Shown here: positions 52,755 to 61,096 of the stretch, one piece after another
How positions within the stretch are numbered: position 1 is the stretch's first letter
How the letters are laid out: each line of letters begins with the position of its first letter
Source: JAUQQI01 sp040289115
Lineage (GTDB): Bacteria > Chloroflexota > Dehalococcoidia > JAUQQI01
DNA length: 64,000 nt
Reading direction: 5' to 3'
Assembly: GCA_040289115.1 (NCBI GenBank)
Contig: PSKS01000004.1
Span: 41,177 to 105,176, forward strand
Made by a program: the position numbers and the translations under genes
The notes under the pieces: generated by a model
Seen by the model: the letters and a program-made list of their open reading frames with translations, nothing else
The model's database searches: none
Told to the model about the DNA's origin: nothing

Positions 52755-53941
52755 AGGTCCTGCCGAGCGACGAAGGCTTCGGAGTAGCGGCCGATAACCT
52801 CAAGGCCGGCCTGAAGCCAGGTTGAGTCGCCGGCGGCCTCGGCCGCCAGCCAGAAGTCCACATCCCACATCCCCACCTGGACGATGCCGTGGTTAAGGAC
52901 CACCTGAACCAGGTCGCCGATGTCCTCGGGGGTAAACGAAAACTTGTAGTCGGCGTGGAACTTGGCCCACACCTCCGGCTCCCAAGGTGCCCCCTGAAGC
53001 TCCGAAATAATGACCCCCTTCCCTCGCCGCTGCATCTCCACCCGAAGGATATCCAGGGTGTTGTAATCCCGGGGATGGGTGGCGTTCACCGGAAACTCGC
53101 CCCAGATGGTGGGCTGGACGACCTTCTTGTAAAGGTGGAGGCCCAAAAGGTCCGCCGCCTCGAAAAGGGTCCGGCGGGACGGAAACATCCACCAGGGCCC
53201 CACCGCCCACCTGGCCAGGAAGCGCCAGGGGACCGTCTCTCGGAGCTGGTCCAGCAGGCGCAAAAACCAGGCGCTGGGCACAAAGGTTGTCAAAACCAAA
53301 AGCTGGTCCGGGGCCAGGAACCGGCGGACATGGTTCGAAACCTCTACCAGGTAATCGGGGTGCAGGTAGCGAAAAAGGCCGTCGTACATCACCGGGTCCA
53401 GGGCCTCGTTTTCGACGAAGACCCAGCTCCCCACCTTGCCGTAGCGCCTTAAGATGGCCTCGACCGCCTTAAAGATTCGCTCGGTTTCCCGGGCACTCGG
53501 CCGGAAGGGACCGAACCTGGGAAGCTCCATCCCCTGGGGCGGGTAGAACTCCGGGTAGCCGGGAAGTTTAAGGCCCACCGAGAGGTAAACCTCCTTGCCC
53601 CGGCTTAAGGCCGCGTTGATGACCGCATCCGGTTGGCGGAAGCCGTCGGCCTCTTCGGCGGCCGCAATGGGCACCCCAAAACGGTAGCCTTTAAAGGGCA
53701 GGTCCAGCAGTCGGCCCAGCACCGCCTCAAGCCGGGGCCGGCGACCGGTGGCCTTACGGTAATAGTCAACCAGCCTGGAAGGGACTATGGTGGTGAAAAA
53801 TCGGGCCCGCTGGGGGCGTCGGTCCGGAAACCGCGGCCAGCCCAGAAGGGGGTCCAACAGACGGTCGTATTCACCAAGCCGGAGGCCGGCCAGAAATAGG
53901 CCCCCAACAAGCACTGAACTAAGGAACCGGCGCCGTCCCAT
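52721..53941 (-). CDS. Exported TIM-barrel hydrolase-like protein
   Basis: 406 residues from ATG 53941. An upstream ATG at 53977 is in frame but has no ribosome site. The N-terminus GRRRFLSSVLVGGLFLAGL is a signal peptide or membrane anchor. The rest looks like a clan-A (beta/alpha)8 hydrolase: FVENEALDP with Glu179 in the acid/base position and VIISELQGAPW with Glu314 in the nucleophile position. The substrate is unknown. It overlaps the aldehyde dehydrogenase end by 34 bases and is followed upstream by TerC. Confidence 0.72.
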   Translation of the reverse strand: MGRRRFLSSVLVGGLFLAGLRLGEYDRLLDPLLGWPRFPDRRPQRARFFTTIVPSRLVDYYRKATGRRPRLEAVLGRLLDLPFKGYRFGVPIAAAEEADGFRQPDAVINAALSRGKEVYLSVGLKLPGYPEFYPPQGMELPRFGPFRPSARETERIFKAVEAILRRYGKVGSWVFVENEALDPVMYDGLFRYLHPDYLVEVSNHVRRFLAPDQLLVLTTFVPSAWFLRLLDQLRETVPWRFLARWAVGPWWMFPSRRTLFEAADLLGLHLYKKVVQPTIWGEFPVNATHPRDYNTLDILRVEMQRRGKGVIISELQGAPWEPEVWAKFHADYKFSFTPEDIGDLVQVVLNHGIVQVGMWDVDFWLAAEAAGDSTWLQAGLEVIGRYSEAFVARQDLQPRATGATSI

Positions 53942-53980
53942 CCCCCCACTACCCCTAACGGTCTGAAAACCGGCCATAAT

Positions 53981-54688
53981 TTACGCCGAACGGCGGAGGC
54001 GGGAGCGCACCCACTTTAGGTCCTGGGGCCGTAAAAGCAGGAGCCCGGCGACAAGCACCCCCACCGTGACCACCGCCGGCACCACCCAGTCAACTAAGGG
54101 CAGAAACTGGACCCAATACTGGTATACGAAGCTGTCGTGGACCAGCATTCCCCCGGCAACCCAGGCCAGGATGCCCGACCCCAGGTAGACAAAGCCGGGA
54201 AATTGGTCGAGGATACTGGCTACTAGCCGGCCGCCAGCCATCAGGATGGCGATGCTCAGAATCAGACCGAAAACCAGCACCGGGATGTTGCCCTTGGAGG
54301 CGCCGGCAATGGCCAGCACGTTGTCCAGGCTCATTACGATGTCGGCGATGATTATCGTCTGAACGGCATCCCAGAGGCCAGTGACGGCCTCGGCCACGTG
54401 GGTTCCATCGCCATGGGCAACCTCAACGGGCCTGAGCAGTTTTACGGCGATCCAGATCAGGATGAGGCCCCCGATAAACTGGAGCAGGGGCAGGCCCAAA
54501 ATGAGAGCCGCCACCGCCGTGAGAGTGATCCGCAATACCATGGCCCCCAAGGCCCCCAGGGCCACGGCGATGTTGCGCTGGTGCCGGGGTAGCCGGTAGG
54601 CCGCCATCCCGATGACCACGGCATTGTCGCCCGCCAGGGCAAGGTCAATAACCACTATGCCTAAGATGTTTGGAAGCAGCTCGATCAT
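53981..54688 (-). CDS. TerC family integral membrane protein (YjbE type)
   Basis: 235 residues with seven hydrophobic helices. Conserved acidic motifs inside the membrane are DLALAGDNAVVIGMA near residue 15 and IADIVMSLDNVLAIAGASKGN near 115, typical for TerC proteins linked to manganese export or tellurite resistance. No riboswitch of the yybP type is seen upstream: the gap to murJ is 23 bases, so cotranscription with murJ is likely. Confidence 0.93.
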   Translation of the reverse strand: MIELLPNILGIVVIDLALAGDNAVVIGMAAYRLPRHQRNIAVALGALGAMVLRITLTAVAALILGLPLLQFIGGLILIWIAVKLLRPVEVAHGDGTHVAEAVTGLWDAVQTIIIADIVMSLDNVLAIAGASKGNIPVLVFGLILSIAILMAGGRLVASILDQFPGFVYLGSGILAWVAGGMLVHDSFVYQYWVQFLPLVDWVVPAVVTVGVLVAGLLLLRPQDLKWVRSRLRRSA

Positions 54689-54711
54689 TACGGAAAGCCT
54701 GGCCTTCCGGC

Positions 54712-56262
54712 CTACTCGCTAGATTTTACCACGCGGATACCCTTTAGCAGGGCCAAAACCCGACCCTTAAACAGCCCGGCCTCGGGGGTCCGGAGCAGGT
54801 AAAGCACACCCCAGTAGGCGGCCAGTCCCGTCCCACCCCCAACCCCCACCTGCCACAGGTTTACGGCCAGCCCCCCGAGCAATCCGGGCGGGACCGCCCC
54901 GGAGCCGACGGCAGCGACGGCGGCGGCCGCTGCCCCCGCCACCAGCCCCCGCCCCACTGCATCTCCCAGGGGCCGCAGGTTCCGGCCCAGCAGGGACCGC
55001 CCGACCCAAACCATCACTACGGCGTGGGATACCCATTGGACGGAGTTGGCCAGGGCCAGGCCCGGCATCCCCAGGGGACCGAGCAGGGCCACCGCCGTTA
55101 CCCCGTACAAGAGGACCGCAAAGACCCCGACCACTACCGGGGTTACGGTGTTCTGCCGGGCATAGAAGGCGTAGATGAGCTGCTGGTCCAGGGCCGCCGC
55201 CGGCAGACCCGGCAGGTAGGCTAACAGAGCCAGGGCAGTGCGGTCGGTATCTGCCGGGCCGAACTGGCCCCGCTCAAAGAGCAGGCCCACCAGGGGCCGA
55301 CGCAGAACCAGCATTACCACCGCCAGCCCCCAGGTAAGGAGCCAGACCCAGCGGACCATCGCCGTAAGGGTTGCCTCGTAGTCGGACCGGGTGTCGTCAG
55401 CGGCCTGACGGGTAAGGGTGGGCAGGGCGGCCAGGCCGATGGAGCCCCCAACGAAACCGATGGCGAACTGGATGATGTTGGTGGCAAAGCGCATTGCTGT
55501 CAGGTCCCCGGGGCCGGTGAAAGAGGCTAGGTAGGTGTCAAGGGCGACCCCGGCGGTGGAAACCAACAGGCCCAGGAAGACCGGAACGTAGAGCCGGCTA
55601 ACCTTCCGCAGTCCGGGATGGGCCAAGTTGAGTTCAAGGTTCACCGGAAGGCCCCTAAGACCCCCCGCCTGCCAAAGGAGGTGGGCCAGGGCGCCCGTGG
55701 TGAAGCTTAAGGCCAGGGCGGCCACCCCTAACTGCCGAAAAAAGACGGCGCTCAGCCCGAAGACCAGGTTGAGGACAGCCGCCCCGAAGGCCGGGAAGAC
55801 AAACCGGCGCCGGGCCACGCTTACCCCAGCCAGAACGCCCCCCAGCGAGAGGCAGGGCAACACCGGCGCCATCAGCCGCAGCAGCTCTCCGGCCAGCCTC
55901 CGGTCTTCGGGGAGGTAACCGGGTAGGATAAATTCGGCCAAGGGCATGGCCAGCAGCCACAGGAGGACGGTCACCACGGCCAGGCCGACGGTGACTGCAA
56001 TAAGGAGGGTGCCGACGAGCCGGCCGCCCTCCTTGGGGTTCTCCGCCAGGTAGTTGGTTATAACGGGGACCAGGGCGGCCGTGACGACCCCCCCGACCAG
56101 CAGGTCGTAGAGGGTGGTGGGGACCCGGGCGGCGGCGGTGAAGAGGTCGGTCTCCCGGGTGCGGCCGTAAAGGGCGGCGATAAGCTGCTCCCGGACCAGA
56201 CCCAGGACCCGGGAGCCCAAAGACCCAGCCATCAGGATCAGGCTGGCCGTGGCGATGCGCAT
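54712..56262 (-). CDS. murJ: Lipid II flippase MurJ (MviN family)
   Basis: 516 residues with about 14 membrane helices. The N-terminal LILMAGSLGSRVLGLVREQLIAALYG and the later RFVFPAFGAAVLNLVF, AIGFVGGSIGLAALPTLTRQA and FYARQNTVTPVVVGV segments are MurJ hallmarks. It moves lipid II or other polyprenyl-linked glycans across the membrane. It starts in overlap with the RfaE2-type gene (1 base). Its presence with UppS suggests lipid-linked glycan export, whether or not a classical peptidoglycan wall is made. Confidence 0.94.
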   Translation of the reverse strand: MRIATASLILMAGSLGSRVLGLVREQLIAALYGRTRETDLFTAAARVPTTLYDLLVGGVVTAALVPVITNYLAENPKEGGRLVGTLLIAVTVGLAVVTVLLWLLAMPLAEFILPGYLPEDRRLAGELLRLMAPVLPCLSLGGVLAGVSVARRRFVFPAFGAAVLNLVFGLSAVFFRQLGVAALALSFTTGALAHLLWQAGGLRGLPVNLELNLAHPGLRKVSRLYVPVFLGLLVSTAGVALDTYLASFTGPGDLTAMRFATNIIQFAIGFVGGSIGLAALPTLTRQAADDTRSDYEATLTAMVRWVWLLTWGLAVVMLVLRRPLVGLLFERGQFGPADTDRTALALLAYLPGLPAAALDQQLIYAFYARQNTVTPVVVGVFAVLLYGVTAVALLGPLGMPGLALANSVQWVSHAVVMVWVGRSLLGRNLRPLGDAVGRGLVAGAAAAAVAAVGSGAVPPGLLGGLAVNLWQVGVGGGTGLAAYWGVLYLLRTPEAGLFKGRVLALLKGIRVVKSSE

Positions 56263-56747
56263 CAGCCGTGGCGCTCCATGATTTTGCGGATGATCTCCGA
56301 CGTGGAGTAACCGGGCGCAAACTCCAGCGTCCGGACCTCACCCCCGTAGGCCCTGACCACCTCGGCCTCTGGCCAGCGGTCGGGCCCTACCCCGGCGTAG
56401 TCACCCCCCTTAACGTAGACATCCGGACGGATAAACTTAACCAGTTCGGCGGCCGTGTCCTCGTCGAAAATGACCACAAAGTCCACGGACCCCAGGGCCG
56501 CCAGCACCTCGGCCCGGGACGCCTCATCCTGAATCGGCCGCCCCGGGCCTTTAATCCGCCGGACCGAGGCGTCGGAGTTAAGGCCGACGATGAGCACATC
56601 CCCAAGGGCCCGGGCGGCCGTCAGGTAGCGGACGTGGCCGGGGTGGAGAAGGTCAAATACGCCGTTGGTGAAGACGAGCTTTTTGCCGGCCGCCCGGAGG
56701 CTTTCGACCACCAGGCCCAGCTCGGTGCGGGAGAGGACCTTACCCAC
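56262..56747 (-). CDS. rfaE2: RfaE2-type nucleotidyltransferase (heptose 1-phosphate adenylyltransferase-like)
   Basis: 161 residues. Cytidylyltransferase-fold motifs are FTNGVFDLLHPGHVRYL (HxGH) and YVKGGDYAGVGPDRWPEAEVVRAYGGEVRTLEFAPGYSTSEIIRKI, which match the C-terminal half of HldE. It lacks the N-terminal kinase half, so the kinase must be elsewhere if ADP-heptose is the product. Its neighbour is murJ. ATG 56747 overlaps the membrane protein gene by 8 bases. Confidence 0.9.
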   Translation of the reverse strand: MGKVLSRTELGLVVESLRAAGKKLVFTNGVFDLLHPGHVRYLTAARALGDVLIVGLNSDASVRRIKGPGRPIQDEASRAEVLAALGSVDFVVIFDEDTAAELVKFIRPDVYVKGGDYAGVGPDRWPEAEVVRAYGGEVRTLEFAPGYSTSEIIRKIMERHG

Positions 56748-57528
56748 CGCCTAAGCTTAGACCGGCCGTCCAAAGGACCCCCAGCAACACCCCGACGACC
56801 AGGGCCAGTTCAAGCCCCTGGCGGCGGTCAAGGGTGTGGGTGAGGTAGGCGCCGGCCAGCTGGGTGATGGCAAAAAAGGCGAGCATGAGGGTTCCGCCCC
56901 CGGCCACCGTGCTGATGGGCCAGTAGTTTAAGGCCCAGGTGAGCTCCCCCATAACCAGAAAGACCACCAGGTAGTAAACCCAGCCGCTCTGGCTCGCCGG
57001 CTGGTGACCCGCCCGCAGGGCGGCCCAGAGCAGGGCACTGACCGCCCCGATACCGGTGGCTGTGAACAGGCTGCGCTCCCGGGTGCCGAAGATTGCGGTG
57101 AAGATAACCAGCCCCAGCAGGTAAACCAGCAGGCCGTACCAGAGGCGGAAAGGGGATACGGCCGGCTCAAAGTGAGCCCGGCCCTCCATCAGGACCGTTA
57201 GGGGCAGCAGGCCCAGCCCCGCCCCGACCACCCCCCAAGCCCAGGGGCTCCCCCGGACGATGAACAGCCCTGCGGCCAGCACAAGGGTCATAAGACCGGG
57301 CAGGATGCCCACCGGCGTAAGCCCCCGGCCGAACGGGTTGAAGCGAATACACCCGACCGAAACCACCCCAACCACCCCGGCCGCGGCCGGCCAGAAATAT
57401 TCGGCCGGCACGGCCGTCAGGGCCCCAAGGCCACCCGCGGCTACGGCCGTAAGGCCGACGAGGCGGCCGAGGCTGAACCGCCTTACCCGACGCCAGGGCC
57501 TGAACGTTACCGGACCGGCCCGCCTCAT
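56740..57528 (-). CDS. Polytopic membrane protein, unknown function
   Basis: 262 residues with a basic N-terminus (RRAGPVTFRPWRRVRRFS) and about eight membrane helices. No motif is recognised. There is one conserved-looking Trp/Tyr-rich loop (FRLWYGLLVYLLGLVIFTAIFG) and ELTWALNYWPISTVAGG in the C-terminal third. It overlaps its neighbours on both sides (4 bases with the zincin gene, 8 with rfaE2), so it belongs to the rfaE2-murJ-terC operon. Confidence 0.75.
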   Translation of the reverse strand: MRRAGPVTFRPWRRVRRFSLGRLVGLTAVAAGGLGALTAVPAEYFWPAAAGVVGVVSVGCIRFNPFGRGLTPVGILPGLMTLVLAAGLFIVRGSPWAWGVVGAGLGLLPLTVLMEGRAHFEPAVSPFRLWYGLLVYLLGLVIFTAIFGTRERSLFTATGIGAVSALLWAALRAGHQPASQSGWVYYLVVFLVMGELTWALNYWPISTVAGGGTLMLAFFAITQLAGAYLTHTLDRRQGLELALVVGVLLGVLWTAGLSLGGG

Positions 57529-57887
57529 TGGAGCCCCAACTCCGCCAGCCGGTCCTCACTTAGACCCAATACGTGCCCCACCTCGTGAAGGACCGTCCGC
57601 TCGACTTCGACGGCTAGCAGCCTCCGGTCGCCCCCGCAGGCCCGAACCAGCGGGCCCCGGTAAATGACGATCCGGTCGGGCAGAAGGGGCTCCGCCCCGG
57701 CCCGGGCCGGGAGGGGCTGCCCAAAATACTGCCCGAAAAGCTCCTCCGAACCTCCGGGCTCTTCCTCAACAATGACGGCCACGTTCTCCAACACCGCCCG
57801 AAATTCGGGGGGCAGCCGGCGGATGGCCCGCCGAACCAGCCGGTCAAAGAACCTCGGGTCTACAGACGCCCGCACGTACCTGGACAC
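57525..57887 (-). CDS. Small zincin-type metallopeptidase
   Basis: 120 residues from GTG 57887. The zinc motif HEVGHVLG (HExxH) is in the C-terminal region, followed by LSEDRLAELG. The size and pattern match the metallopeptidase family (Zincin_1/DUF1025) known from actinobacteria and others. Substrate and role are unknown. It overlaps the next membrane protein by 4 bases. Confidence 0.88.
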   Translation of the reverse strand: MSRYVRASVDPRFFDRLVRRAIRRLPPEFRAVLENVAVIVEEEPGGSEELFGQYFGQPLPARAGAEPLLPDRIVIYRGPLVRACGGDRRLLAVEVERTVLHEVGHVLGLSEDRLAELGLQ

Positions 57888-57909
57888 AGCGCTACCCTAT
57901 CGGTATAAT
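57881..57909 (+). promoter_or_regulatory. Promoter of the flippase-like operon
   Basis: TGGACA (57881-57886), 17-base spacer, TATAAT (57904-57909): the best sigma-70 match in the window. It overlaps the start of the divergent zincin gene by a few bases. Transcription starting near 57916 would put an ATG (57919) almost at the 5' end and leave about 80 bases before the flippase-like gene. Confidence 0.7.
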
Positions 57910-57918
57910 GGCAACGAC

Positions 57919-57978
57919 ATGGGTCGGTTTGCAAGCCGCCATTTACCGGCAAAATTTTTTCGAAATATCCCAGCCTGA
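57919..57978 (+). CDS. Possible 19-residue leader peptide
   Basis: ATG 57919 lies 9 bases after the -10 and opens a 20-codon frame (MGRFASRHLPAKFFRNIPA) that ends 17 bases before the flippase-like gene's ATG. If the transcript begins near 57916, this frame would be leaderless. It is basic and aromatic and contains no repeat of one amino acid, so classical attenuation is not suggested. It may be chance. Confidence 0.3.
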   Translation: MGRFASRHLPAKFFRNIPA

Positions 57979-57995
57979 GGATTGGGGGAAGGGGG

Positions 57996-58979
57996 ATGGC
58001 CCCGGTCGGCCGGGTAAAGGCGGTCCTTAAGCTTACCCGGCGGCGGACGGCCTGGTGGAACTGGGCCGGCACTATCCTGGGCCTCGGCCTCCTAGGCCTG
58101 GTAGTTGCCCGCGCCGACCCGGCGGCGGTCTGGGCCGCCTGGCGGGAAGGAAACCCCGGCTGGCTGGCGGCCGGGGCCATCCTCTACTTTCTCGCCCCCT
58201 GGCTCCGGGCCTGGCGCTGGCAGCTCCTCCTTGGGGGAATCGCCCGTTTGGGCCGGTGGGAGCTTTTCGGCCTCACCCTCACTGGCTACGCCCTGAACAA
58301 CCTGATTCCCGGGCGGGCCGGGGACCTGGCCCGCATCACCCTTTTGAGCCTCCGCCACGGCCTCCCCTGGCCCACCGTCGGGGCCACCGCCCTGGCCGAA
58401 CGGGTGCTGGACGGCCTGAGCCTGGTGAGCCTGTTGTTCCTGGGCCTGGGCCTTACGCGGTTTCCGGACTGGGGATTTTTAGCCGGGCTGATCGGGGCGG
58501 GGGTCTTCCTGGGGGCTTTGGCCCTGGCCTGGGCAACCTTAAAATTCGGGCCCGAAGGGCCCCAGGGCCTTCGGCGGGTTATCGGGGAGGTTCGGCGGGG
58601 CCTTTCGGGCCTGGGTCAACCCGGAGTTCTGGGGGCCTCGGCCCTGCTCACCCTGGCTAGCTGGGTTATCGAAGCGGGGGTCTTCCTCTGCGTCGGCCGG
58701 GCCCTTAGCCTCGGCTTAGGCCTGCCCGAGCATCTGGTGGTGGCCTCGGTGGGCAACCTGGCCTGGGCCGTGCCCCTGGCCCCCGGCGGGGCCGGCAGCT
58801 TCGACCTGGCGGTGCGGGAGGCGGCCGCCGCCCTGGGTACCGGGGCCGAAGCCGCCGCCTTCAGCCTACTGGTCCACCTGGTACTCTGGCTTCCGGTGAC
58901 GGTTGCGGGCATAATCTGGTTAGGATGGTACGCGGCGGTCCTCCCCGAGGGTAGGCCAGCGCAGAGGGGGACGGATTGA
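57996..58979 (+). CDS. Flippase-like (LPG synthase transmembrane/UPF0104) family protein
   Basis: 327 residues with eight or nine membrane helices, ATG behind GGGGGAAGGGGG. The family signature is the FGLTLTGYALNNLIPGRAGDLARITLLSLRHG segment (about residues 88-120) and the later SVGNLAWAVPLAPGGAGSFDLAVREAAAALG. Members are proposed to flip lipids or glycolipids, often in glycan or glycosyltransferase clusters. The next gene starts immediately (1 base after the stop). Confidence 0.9.
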   Translation: MAPVGRVKAVLKLTRRRTAWWNWAGTILGLGLLGLVVARADPAAVWAAWREGNPGWLAAGAILYFLAPWLRAWRWQLLLGGIARLGRWELFGLTLTGYALNNLIPGRAGDLARITLLSLRHGLPWPTVGATALAERVLDGLSLVSLLFLGLGLTRFPDWGFLAGLIGAGVFLGALALAWATLKFGPEGPQGLRRVIGEVRRGLSGLGQPGVLGASALLTLASWVIEAGVFLCVGRALSLGLGLPEHLVVASVGNLAWAVPLAPGGAGSFDLAVREAAAALGTGAEAAAFSLLVHLVLWLPVTVAGIIWLGWYAAVLPEGRPAQRGTD

Positions 58980-60326
58980 ATGCGGGTCGGAATCATCGGG
59001 GGTGGGGCCGCGGGGCTGGCAGCCGCCTGGGACCTGGTTAAGGCCGGCCACAGGGTTGTCGTCTTCGAGCGGGCCCCCTGGCTAGGGGGCCAGGTGAGCA
59101 CCTTCACCGTCGGCGGTACCGAGGTCGAAAGATTTTACCACCACCTTTTCCGGGGAGATGTTCACTTTATCGGCCTCATCGGCGAGCTGGGCCTGGGAAA
59201 GGACCTGCTCTGGCTGCCTTCCACCGTGGGCTTTTTCTGGGAAGGCAAAATCTACAACTTCGTAACACCCTTAGATTTGCTCCGTTTTAAACCCGTAAGC
59301 CTTACCGACCGCATTCGCCTGGGCCTTACCAGCCTTTACCTGCGGTACGAATCCAACTGGGCCAAGTTTGAAAAGCTGACCGCCCGCGACTGGCTCTTAA
59401 AATGGGCCGGCCGGCGCAACTACGAGACCGTCTGGGGGCCCCTCCTCCGGGGGAAGTTTGGCGACCTGGCCGAGGAGGTGGGGATGGCCTGGCTCTGGGG
59501 CAAGGTCCACCTGCGGTTTGCCTCCCGGGACCGGCGTATGCAGAAGGAGCTTTTGGGCTACCTGCGGGGGAGCTTCGGCCGGGTCTACCGGGCCCTGGGC
59601 GACGCCATCACAGCCCGGGGCGGCCAAGTCTTCGTCGGTGCCCAGGTGGAGCGCGTCCTTACCGCCGACGGGGAGGCCCGGGGCATACGCCTGGCCAGCG
59701 GCCGGGCTGTCGAGTGGGGCGTCGGGGAGGTCGACATCCCCACCGAGTGGGCCTTCGACGCCGTGTTGGCCACCGTCCCCGGCTGGGTCTTTCTCCGGCT
59801 CGTGCCCGAACTGCCGGGCCCCTACGCCGACCTCATCCGGGCGATCCGCTACCAGGCGGCCGTCTGTCTGGTGCTCGTCCTTAGGGAACGGCTCAGCCCA
59901 GTCTACTGGCTTAACATCGCCGACCGCTCGGTCCCCTTCGTCGGGGTTATTGAGCAGACTAACCTGCTTCAGCCTGAAGAATACGGGGGCAAGCACATCG
60001 TTTACGTCTCCAACTACCTGGCCCGGGACCACCCCCTTCTAAGGCTCTCTGGGCCGGAGCTTTTCGAGGTTTACCTGCCTCACCTGCGGCGGATAAACCC
60101 CCAGTTCGACCCGACCTGGGTGGAGGAGCTCCACCACCATCGGGAAGACGCCCCCCAGCCGGTCATTACCACCAACTACCGGGGCCGGATCCCGCCCTTG
60201 ACCACCCCCATCCGCCGCCTCTACCTGGCCAACACCACCCAGATCTACCCCGAGGACCGGGGCCAGAATTACAGCGTCCGGCTGGGCTACCAGGCGAGCC
60301 GACTCATTCAGCAGGACCTTGGCTGA
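58980..60326 (+). CDS. FAD-dependent oxidoreductase, amine-oxidase/UDP-galactopyranose-mutase-like
   Basis: 448 residues. The dinucleotide motif VGIIGGGAAGLAAAWDLVKAGHRVVVFER and WLGGQVSTFTVGGTEVERFYHHLF are typical for the NAD(P)/FAD-dependent amine-oxidase family that includes UDP-galactopyranose mutase-like and phytoene-desaturase-like enzymes. The C-terminal NTTQIYPEDRGQNYSVRLGYQASRLI closes the FAD site. Such proteins are often found in surface-glycan and lipid loci. The substrate is unknown. ATG directly follows the previous stop. Confidence 0.9.
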   Translation: MRVGIIGGGAAGLAAAWDLVKAGHRVVVFERAPWLGGQVSTFTVGGTEVERFYHHLFRGDVHFIGLIGELGLGKDLLWLPSTVGFFWEGKIYNFVTPLDLLRFKPVSLTDRIRLGLTSLYLRYESNWAKFEKLTARDWLLKWAGRRNYETVWGPLLRGKFGDLAEEVGMAWLWGKVHLRFASRDRRMQKELLGYLRGSFGRVYRALGDAITARGGQVFVGAQVERVLTADGEARGIRLASGRAVEWGVGEVDIPTEWAFDAVLATVPGWVFLRLVPELPGPYADLIRAIRYQAAVCLVLVLRERLSPVYWLNIADRSVPFVGVIEQTNLLQPEEYGGKHIVYVSNYLARDHPLLRLSGPELFEVYLPHLRRINPQFDPTWVEELHHHREDAPQPVITTNYRGRIPPLTTPIRRLYLANTTQIYPEDRGQNYSVRLGYQASRLIQQDLG

Positions 60327-61080
60327 ATGGAGCCTTGACCGCCTGCGCCAATTCCTCGCCGCCCAAGGGCTGAGTCCGACCGACGACCTGCTCGGGTCCT
60401 TCCAAGAGTATCGTCGGATCCTCCTCGACTGGAACCGACGGGTGAACCTGACGGCCATCACCGACCCGACCGGGGTGGAAATCCGCCACTTCATCGATTC
60501 CCTCCTCTGCCTGGAGATTCCGGGCTTTAAAGGACTGCTCCGGGCCGGCACAATCCTGGCCGATGTGGGCACGGGTGCCGGTTTCCCCGGGGTGCCCATT
60601 CGCCTGGTCTGCCCCGAAATTGAGCTGTGGCTCATCGAATCGAGCCTTAAGCGGGCAAGGTTTTTAGACGAGCTTGTGGCCCGGTTGGGCCTGGACCGGG
60701 TGAAGGTAATTCCGAGGCGGGCCGAGGATGTGGGTCGCGACCGGGCTTACCGGGAGGGGGCAACCCTGGTGGTGGCCCGGGCCCTGGCCCGCCTCCCCAC
60801 CCTGGTGGAGGTTACCCTGCCCTTGGTAGCGCCCGGCGGTTGGGCCGTCTACTGGAAAGGCCCCCCGGACCTTCCCGACCTTCCGCCGACTCTCCCCTTC
60901 ATCCGGCGGCTGGGGGCCGAGCCGGCCGGTACCTTTGGGCCCTTCGGCCGGGCCTACGGTTTAGACCGCATATTTATCGTATTGGAGAAAATAGCCCCAA
61001 CACCCGAAGCCTTTCCCCGGCGGCCGGGAATTCCTTTTAAGAGACCGGCGGTCCGTTTGAAGGAATCCGCCCCGCCCTGA
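60319..61080 (+). CDS. rsmG: 16S rRNA (guanine(527)-N(7))-methyltransferase
   Basis: 253 residues from TTG 60319, which overlaps the previous gene by 8 bases. Family segments: LLDWNRRVNLTAITDPTGVEIRHFIDSL, the SAM loop LADVGTGAGFPGVPIRLVCPEIELWLIES, KRARFLDELVARLGL and VVARALARLPTLVE. It methylates G527 of 16S rRNA. The C-terminal 25 residues (after ALEKIA-like VLEKIAPTPEAFPRRPGIPFKRP) are the normal end. Its place between two glycan-related genes is unusual; it is often near mnmG or parA. Confidence 0.95.
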   Translation: MAEWSLDRLRQFLAAQGLSPTDDLLGSFQEYRRILLDWNRRVNLTAITDPTGVEIRHFIDSLLCLEIPGFKGLLRAGTILADVGTGAGFPGVPIRLVCPEIELWLIESSLKRARFLDELVARLGLDRVKVIPRRAEDVGRDRAYREGATLVVARALARLPTLVEVTLPLVAPGGWAVYWKGPPDLPDLPPTLPFIRRLGAEPAGTFGPFGRAYGLDRIFIVLEKIAPTPEAFPRRPGIPFKRPAVRLKESAPP

Positions 61081-61086
61081 TATATT
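61057..61086 (+). promoter_or_regulatory. Promoter of the secreted glycoside hydrolase gene
   Basis: TTGAAG (61057-61062), 18-base spacer, TATATT (61081-61086), lying over the end of rsmG. The hydrolase ATG at 61097 is 10 bases further on, so the leader would be about 4 bases and the gene nearly leaderless. Confidence 0.5.
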
Positions 61087-61096
61087 GGGGTCGGCC

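Noticed and set aside
53942..53977. Upstream ATG 53977 as start of the TIM-barrel gene
   Set aside because: It has no ribosome site and would place 12 extra residues before an otherwise normal signal peptide.
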